DNA of 64,000 bases from Steromphala cineraria. Its lineage: Eukaryota > Mollusca > Gastropoda > Trochida > Trochidae. Position 1 is the stretch's first letter, and each line of letters opens with the position of its first letter. The translations under genes and the position numbers were made by a program. Below the pieces are notes generated by a model that saw only the letters and a program-made list of their open reading frames with translations, searched no databases and was not told the origin of the DNA. The stretch lies in NCBI GenBank assembly GCA_916613615.1, contig OU744734.1:33612301-33676300 (forward strand), given 5' to 3'. Positions 59,579 through 64,000 of this stretch are shown here, in pieces.

Positions 59579-59584
59579 ATTTTT

Positions 59585-59930
59585 TTGGTTTGGCCTGGTA
59601 AAAGCCTGAATGGCAAATAGAGCAACTGTCATCTCCAGCACATTTATGTGTTGCGTGCTCTCTGATGTGCTCCATCTGCCTCCAGTCCGAGTCTGCTCGC
59701 ACAATTTTTCTTGAGTTGCCTTCTGTGTTGAGGCTCCCACGTTCTCGGGAACAACCTCGGCTTCCACGATGACGCAGTCTGAGGGTGTTTCTGCTGTATC
59801 CACCATAGCCTCTTGATTGGAAGCCCACCCGATCGAGCACACTTGTACGAGTGGGTTCTCCCTGAAAGGGAGGTTTTGAGAACTTCTTGTTGTCACTCAG
59901 TTCTCTTTGCAAAAGTTCCCTTTTCTTTTT
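59585..59930 (-). pseudogene. DIRS gag-like tail and RNase H start
   Basis: On the minus strand, 59912-59700 reads as a Gly/Arg/Ser-rich basic segment (RGYGGYSRNTLRLRHRGSRG) resembling the C-terminus of a DIRS gag. Shortly after, in another frame, TGGRWSTSESTQHINVLEM gives the first RNase H block with the Glu of the active site (VLEM). The reverse transcriptase expected between them is missing, which suggests an internal deletion plus frameshift. The gag identification is weaker than the RNase H one. Confidence 0.6.
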
Positions 59931-60236
59931 GTCTTTGGATTGTTTAGATAATTTCTGTAGAATTTACTGTTGTTGTGACATTTCTAACCTGGAACTTGGT
60001 ATCGTGCTGTATTTTGCAAAATCAAACTACAAAAATACGCAATTTCAATAATAAACAAACCCACATATATTAGAAATTATTTATGTGAAAAAAGGGTTGT
60101 TTTCCTTGACTCGTATTTGAACTGAAAGTTTCATTTTTTCATTGTCACAGTTAGCTGTACAATTCCATTGAAGGGTTTCACTTCCGGGTTGGTTAATGGA
60201 TAGTTATAAAATGTTATCGTCAATGTTGGGGTTATT

Positions 60237-60265
60237 AAGGATTCAGCCATTCAGGCTGAATCCTT
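60237..60265. repeat. Perfect 12-bp hairpin at start of composite repeat
   Basis: AAGGATTCAGCC and GGCTGAATCCTT flank a 5-base loop. GGCTGAATCCT recurs at 61617-61627, probably the other end of the same repeat. Confidence 0.85.
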
Positions 60266-60611
60266 ATTGTTATTGGCGTGTTTTATTATTATTTTTATTC
60301 CACGAAACTTTTGCTTCGTTTTTAGCCAAAACGGCACAAGCAAATGATACCAAATTTTACAGACTTGTAGACCTTACCCTGGAATCGCCAAGTTAAGCTT
60401 TTGGGCCCAATCGGCTCAGTCATTTTTCGCCTATGTAGGCGTAAAGTTTGAAATTTTAGTATGGGAATTTTTTTCAAAATGCACTTAGAGACCTGATTTT
60501 TTTTTAAAAAGATGCGCAATGAAATATAATGGAAAAAACCAAATCATGGCAAATTCGTAGATCACGTGGTTTGGCCGCCATCTTGCTTTTAGTGCATTTT
60601 TGGCAATTTCC

Positions 60612-61228
60612 GACCCCACCCACCTTTGACAATCTTCTCCTCTGAAGATACTTGCACTACAGAGCTCAAATTCATACTGAATGTAGCTGAAGCATTGTAG
60701 TTCTTAATTTATATTCTAGAAAGTCCTAACCTTAATAGTTTTTGTGCTATGACGTTTCAAAGTTGACCAAAATCTAAAAATCGCAAAATTCAAGGGCAGA
60801 TAACTCAAAAACCAGACCGTAGAATTTAATGATTTTTGCATGAGAGTTAGACATTGGCAAGGTCTTTAGGATAAAAGAATAAAATCGCTCGCGAACAGTC
60901 ATTTCCGGTCGATGGGACGTGTCAAATTACATGATAAGTCAAAATTTTCGGACCCCACCCACCTTTGACAATCTTCTCCTCTGAAGATACTTGCACTAGA
61001 GAGCTCAAATTCATACTCAATGTAGCTGAAGCATTGTAGTTTGTACGTTGATTTCAAGAAAGTCCTAACGTTGATACTTTTGTTGCTGTGATCTTTCAAA
61101 GTTGACCAAAATCTAAAAATCGAAAACTTCAAATGCAGATAACTCAAAAACCAGAGCAAAGAATTTCATGATATTTGCATGAGAGTTAGACATTGGCAAG
61201 GTCTTTAAGATAAAAGAATAAAATCGCT
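60612..61228 (+). repeat. 278-bp direct duplication, offset 339 bp
   Basis: GACCCCACCCACCTTTGACA opens both copies (60612 and 60951), and GGATAAAAGAATAAAATCGCT or a near variant closes them (60889 and 61228). The copies differ by scattered substitutions only, with no net indel. A 61-bp spacer separates them. Confidence 0.9.
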
Positions 61229-61344
61229 ATTTTTTTTTTCTCGAAAAAAATGGCTTGAAAAAAAAAGCACTTTTTTCGATTTTATTTGATAAAAATCCTT
61301 CCCAACGGCAGGGCAACACCGCAAATGGCCAATGAAGTCTGGAC

Positions 61345-61348
<4 letters not shown>

Positions 61349-61376
<28 letters not shown>
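61349..61376. repeat. A28 homopolymer
   Basis: An uninterrupted A run inside the composite repeat; its length is likely to be polymorphic or error-prone. Confidence 0.95.
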
Positions 61377-61379
<3 letters not shown>

Positions 61380-61627
61380 ATATTCAAGTATATTTCTTCG
61401 TCCTCTGTCCTCTGTCCCCTTCTCTCCCTTTATCCCTGCAGTCTGACTACTTGTCTGTCATCTCTGAGAATTTCAGGCAGATATCAATTCAAGTTTTCGA
61501 GTTATGTGCACTTGAAATGGTAGGTATGGAAAAAATGACCTCAAAACAGCTTTTCCCCCCTTAAAAAATAAATCATGCCAAAGTTGCTACAAATGGCCTC
61601 AAGCACTCATATATTTGGCTGAATCCT

Positions 61628-64000
61628 GTAATCGTCGCTTTGCGACTATATTTCCTTTTTGCTATTGCTCCAGAAAGTTATGTACAGACATCTTGCAAGT
61701 TTTTTAATGGATTTGTCGAGTGGTATGGCATCTACTATCCTCGGTGTTTATTTGTCTGTTAGTATGGATTTGATCGCTTGTAACTTATCAATGCGATTTT
61801 CACGCCTGTGAAATGTACACGCTAAGCATTGTGAAGATAAATGAACGAAGTTGGAGCAAAATCACCCGGGAGTTGCGCTTTAATATTTAAAGGCATAGTG
61901 AATCGACGTTATGATACGTGTAGTTCAAGGTAAACCGTAAATCGACTGGAATCCTTTAGGTGACGTCATACCACTTTTGTAAACTACGTCATCGACCATG
62001 GTTTCACAAAAAATGCACTTAATTACACACTTATTTAGTTTTGATCTTAACACAATCAGTATATCTTCAATCACTGAACAGGCATTGAAAAGCCACAACA
62101 TCAAGTATTCTCAAGGGACGAGTATTTTCCTACACTGTTATACAAGCTGGCAGTTAACTCACCAACAATAAACACTGTACGTTAACATGTCATTTGTTTA
62201 TGTAATGTTTATGGCGGCCGTAATACTTTAAATTTTTGATGTTTTACAACATAGCTTTCTTCTTGTATGATTTCTTTCAACCATGATCATCTCTTTGGAT
62301 TCGAGTACGCATAATGTACAAGAAGTGTGTTTGCCATAACAAACACATTTTAAGTGTTTTTCTTTCTTGAACGAAATCAATTATTCAAATAATTGTTTTT
62401 AATTTATCCTTTTGTCATTTCCTGTTTTGAAATATTGAAGATACAATTTCATTGCGTAACATTGAACCGAAATGTAATGAGGAGAAAATAAGAAGGAAAA
62501 TCTTTTAGTATAAATCAATAATCTTTCACAAAGGGACATTATCAATAGACTTTGAGACGATCAATAAACAGCATAGTGTTGAACACTTAACTTAAAGGTA
62601 TATCTCTATAAAGGTATATAAAGGTATATAACTATGGTATAAGGAACCCAAATTGTGTTTAGATAACACTTATTATAAGTAATGATAATAATAAATAGTT
62701 TATTTATGTGTCTTGCGTTTCTACAACCCCGGGCCTATTTAGGCCGAAAAGACACCGTTGCCGGTGATAAAATTCATAAAATAATTCATATTCATAATAT
62801 AAAAGAACACATTTGAAATTGGTTTGTGAAACACTTCGGTCCACAAATTTCCAATCAAAATAATTTTGTAAATAACATGGTTGATATCATTACGTTAACA
62901 TACATTGACCGTTTGTCTTGAATTCTTGCCGTCAATATTTTACGCATTATTCAACGCATTATTAAAGAAATATGAAAATCGATTTTTTTTTTACCCCATT
63001 ACACTATAAGGCAATGCCAAAATTGTCTCCGTCATCCAACATATAGCCTAGAAAACAAACAAAGGCAAACATTGTTTCAAAATGTGTTATCCAGCATTTA
63101 TTATTATGACAAAATTATTGGGATATGATTATGTCGAAAATGGTAACATAAAAAAGTTTCAAATTCTGCCGTAGCCTTACATTTGAATGTTCACCATATT
63201 TTGTTCATTTCCACCAGACGCACTTTCCTCCTAAATGCACATGCCTCTTTGGCTTTTATATTGTGAAAACACCCTTTCTATGATCTCCCTTTAAACAATC
63301 GGACATGTATTCGTTCGAACATAACAATTAATGGCAGAACAATGATAGATATATAAACCCCCCATCATCAGAAAGAGTTCTACAAAAACAGTTTGCAATA
63401 TTCGACCAACAGCCATAATAATCCCAAAGGAATCTACAAAAGATGCAAATTTCAACTGAGGGAACCACCCATGACAAATTATTGCCGTCATGCGGTATGA
63501 ACTACACTTTCTTCCCACGGCAAGGTGAAGATGTATCGAGATTAACCATCTTGGAGCGAGAAGAGTAGGTTTTGTTTTTGTTTCGGCCGTCACCTTAAAT
63601 CATTTTAAAGCCATCTGTCTACGCAAGTTTTGGCGTATATGATAAGGGTTTAAGAGTAATTCATTTGTCGATTTTGGACCTCAGTAATCTTACACTTCAA
63701 ATGTCGACGTCAAGGGCTTTGTGTAGTTTTCTATTGGTCTATTTCAGGAACTAAAACTTGTTAACGGTAAAAATTGAAATTCCTCCAAGAATACGGAAAT
63801 TGGTCATGAGTATTAAAGTCCATCTTAACCTAAAGAAGTAATTATGGGCTGACTAACATCACTAACATCTCGGAAATTTGCTGTTGGTAATTAATGCTAC
63901 TGGCTTTGTCAACAAGCTCCGGCATAATACCTATTATACTTGTACCTTGCACGCACTGGGACACACATATTAAGAACCTAATTTTACACTCACATGCGTT
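61628..64000. other. AT-rich sequence without recognised genes
   Basis: Short AAAGGTATAT repeats at about 62596-62632 and a CCCGGGCCTATTTAGGCCG palindromic word near 62729. The 100-codon minus-strand frame 63593-63291 is hydrophobic in its second half but has no motif I can assign. Confidence 0.35.

Larger units (their letters stand above)
57485..59930 (-). mobile_element. DIRS-type tyrosine-recombinase retrotransposon, decayed
   Basis: Minus-strand order is a basic Gly/Arg/Ser-rich stretch (59912-59700), the start of RNase H (about 59690-59580), a pearl-like insertion (59578-58600), the rest of RNase H and its C-terminal extension (58593-58068), then a tyrosine recombinase (58009-57485). 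RNase H followed by a DIRS-type recombinase, with no integrase or protease, is diagnostic of DIRS elements. No reverse-transcriptase motifs are seen, so that region is deleted. Frameshifts and a lost catalytic segment make it inactive. Terminal repeats were not identified. Confidence 0.8.
60237..61627. mobile_element. Composite repeat with GGATTCAGCC/GGCTGAATCC ends
   Basis: A 1.4 kb block between matching end words. It contains CCACGAAACTTTTGCTTCG, GGCCGCCATCTTGC, a direct duplication of about 278 bp (60612-60889 and 60951-61228, offset 339 bp) and an A run of 28 (61349-61376). No protein is encoded beyond short frames. It could be a non-autonomous DNA element or a chimeric satellite; the class is unknown to me. 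Confidence 0.55.

Noticed and set aside
63291..63593. 100-codon minus-strand frame, possible membrane protein
   Set aside because: Hydrophobic second half but no recognisable family motif, splice sites or start context.

Overview
The window reads as an AT-rich, gene-poor stretch of animal nuclear DNA. There is no operon structure, genes are cut by introns with GT..AG borders, and most recognisable content is mobile or tandem repeats. Several signs point to a mollusc, perhaps a gastropod: a secreted protein combining a chitin-binding (CBM14) domain with a PAN/Apple domain, tandem-repeat elements bordered by (ACGG)n like the 'pearl'/CvA class of bivalves, and SINE tails of the gcggcgttaaac...ctcactcac type. 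The genus cannot be fixed from the sequence.

Genes. The best supported gene is on the + strand and has three coding exons: 46775-46842 (signal peptide), 54027-54352 (CBM14 plus Ser/Thr/Pro-rich linker) and 55570-55814 (PAN/Apple, stop). The intron phases agree (2, then 1) and the joined length is 213 codons including the stop. The 7.2 kb first intron holds a deleted Tc1-like element, a 49-bp minisatellite, a 2.9 kb tandem-repeat element and a 107-bp foldback element. At the left edge (126-102, minus) a strong start context followed by a splice donor suggests the first coding exon of a gene running out of the window.

Mobile elements. (1) Three copies of a ~355-bp TTAA-flanked MITE (1166, 35155, 37047). 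(2) A 775-bp element with an 8-bp target duplication (37436). (3) A PIF/Harbinger remnant (26.5-27.6 kb). (4) Four copies of a pearl-like family built on a 145-bp unit (27617, 28284, 49275, 58600), with 3 to 19 units each. (5) A decayed DIRS-type tyrosine-recombinase retrotransposon on the minus strand (57485-59930), split by the fourth pearl-like copy. (6) tRNA-derived SINEs and SINE tails (6.3, 16.5, 23.2, 31.1, 42.1, 42.4 and 54.5 kb). (7) A composite repeat at 60.2-61.6 kb.

Tandem and simple repeats. CT-rich tracts lie at 2.57-3.45 and 11.1-11.8 kb. Other arrays are a decayed ~30-bp minisatellite (8.1-9.1 kb), a 62-bp array (13.18-13.6 kb), a 170-bp array with (GGAC)n (14.9-15.5 kb) and a decayed ~150-bp array (44.6-45.4 kb). 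A CACG motif repeated at a fixed 9-bp phase occurs at many separate places. The remaining long stretches (for example 4.8-6.3, 16.7-23.1, 28.9-35.1, 38.3-42.0 and 61.7-64 kb) show nothing I can name.
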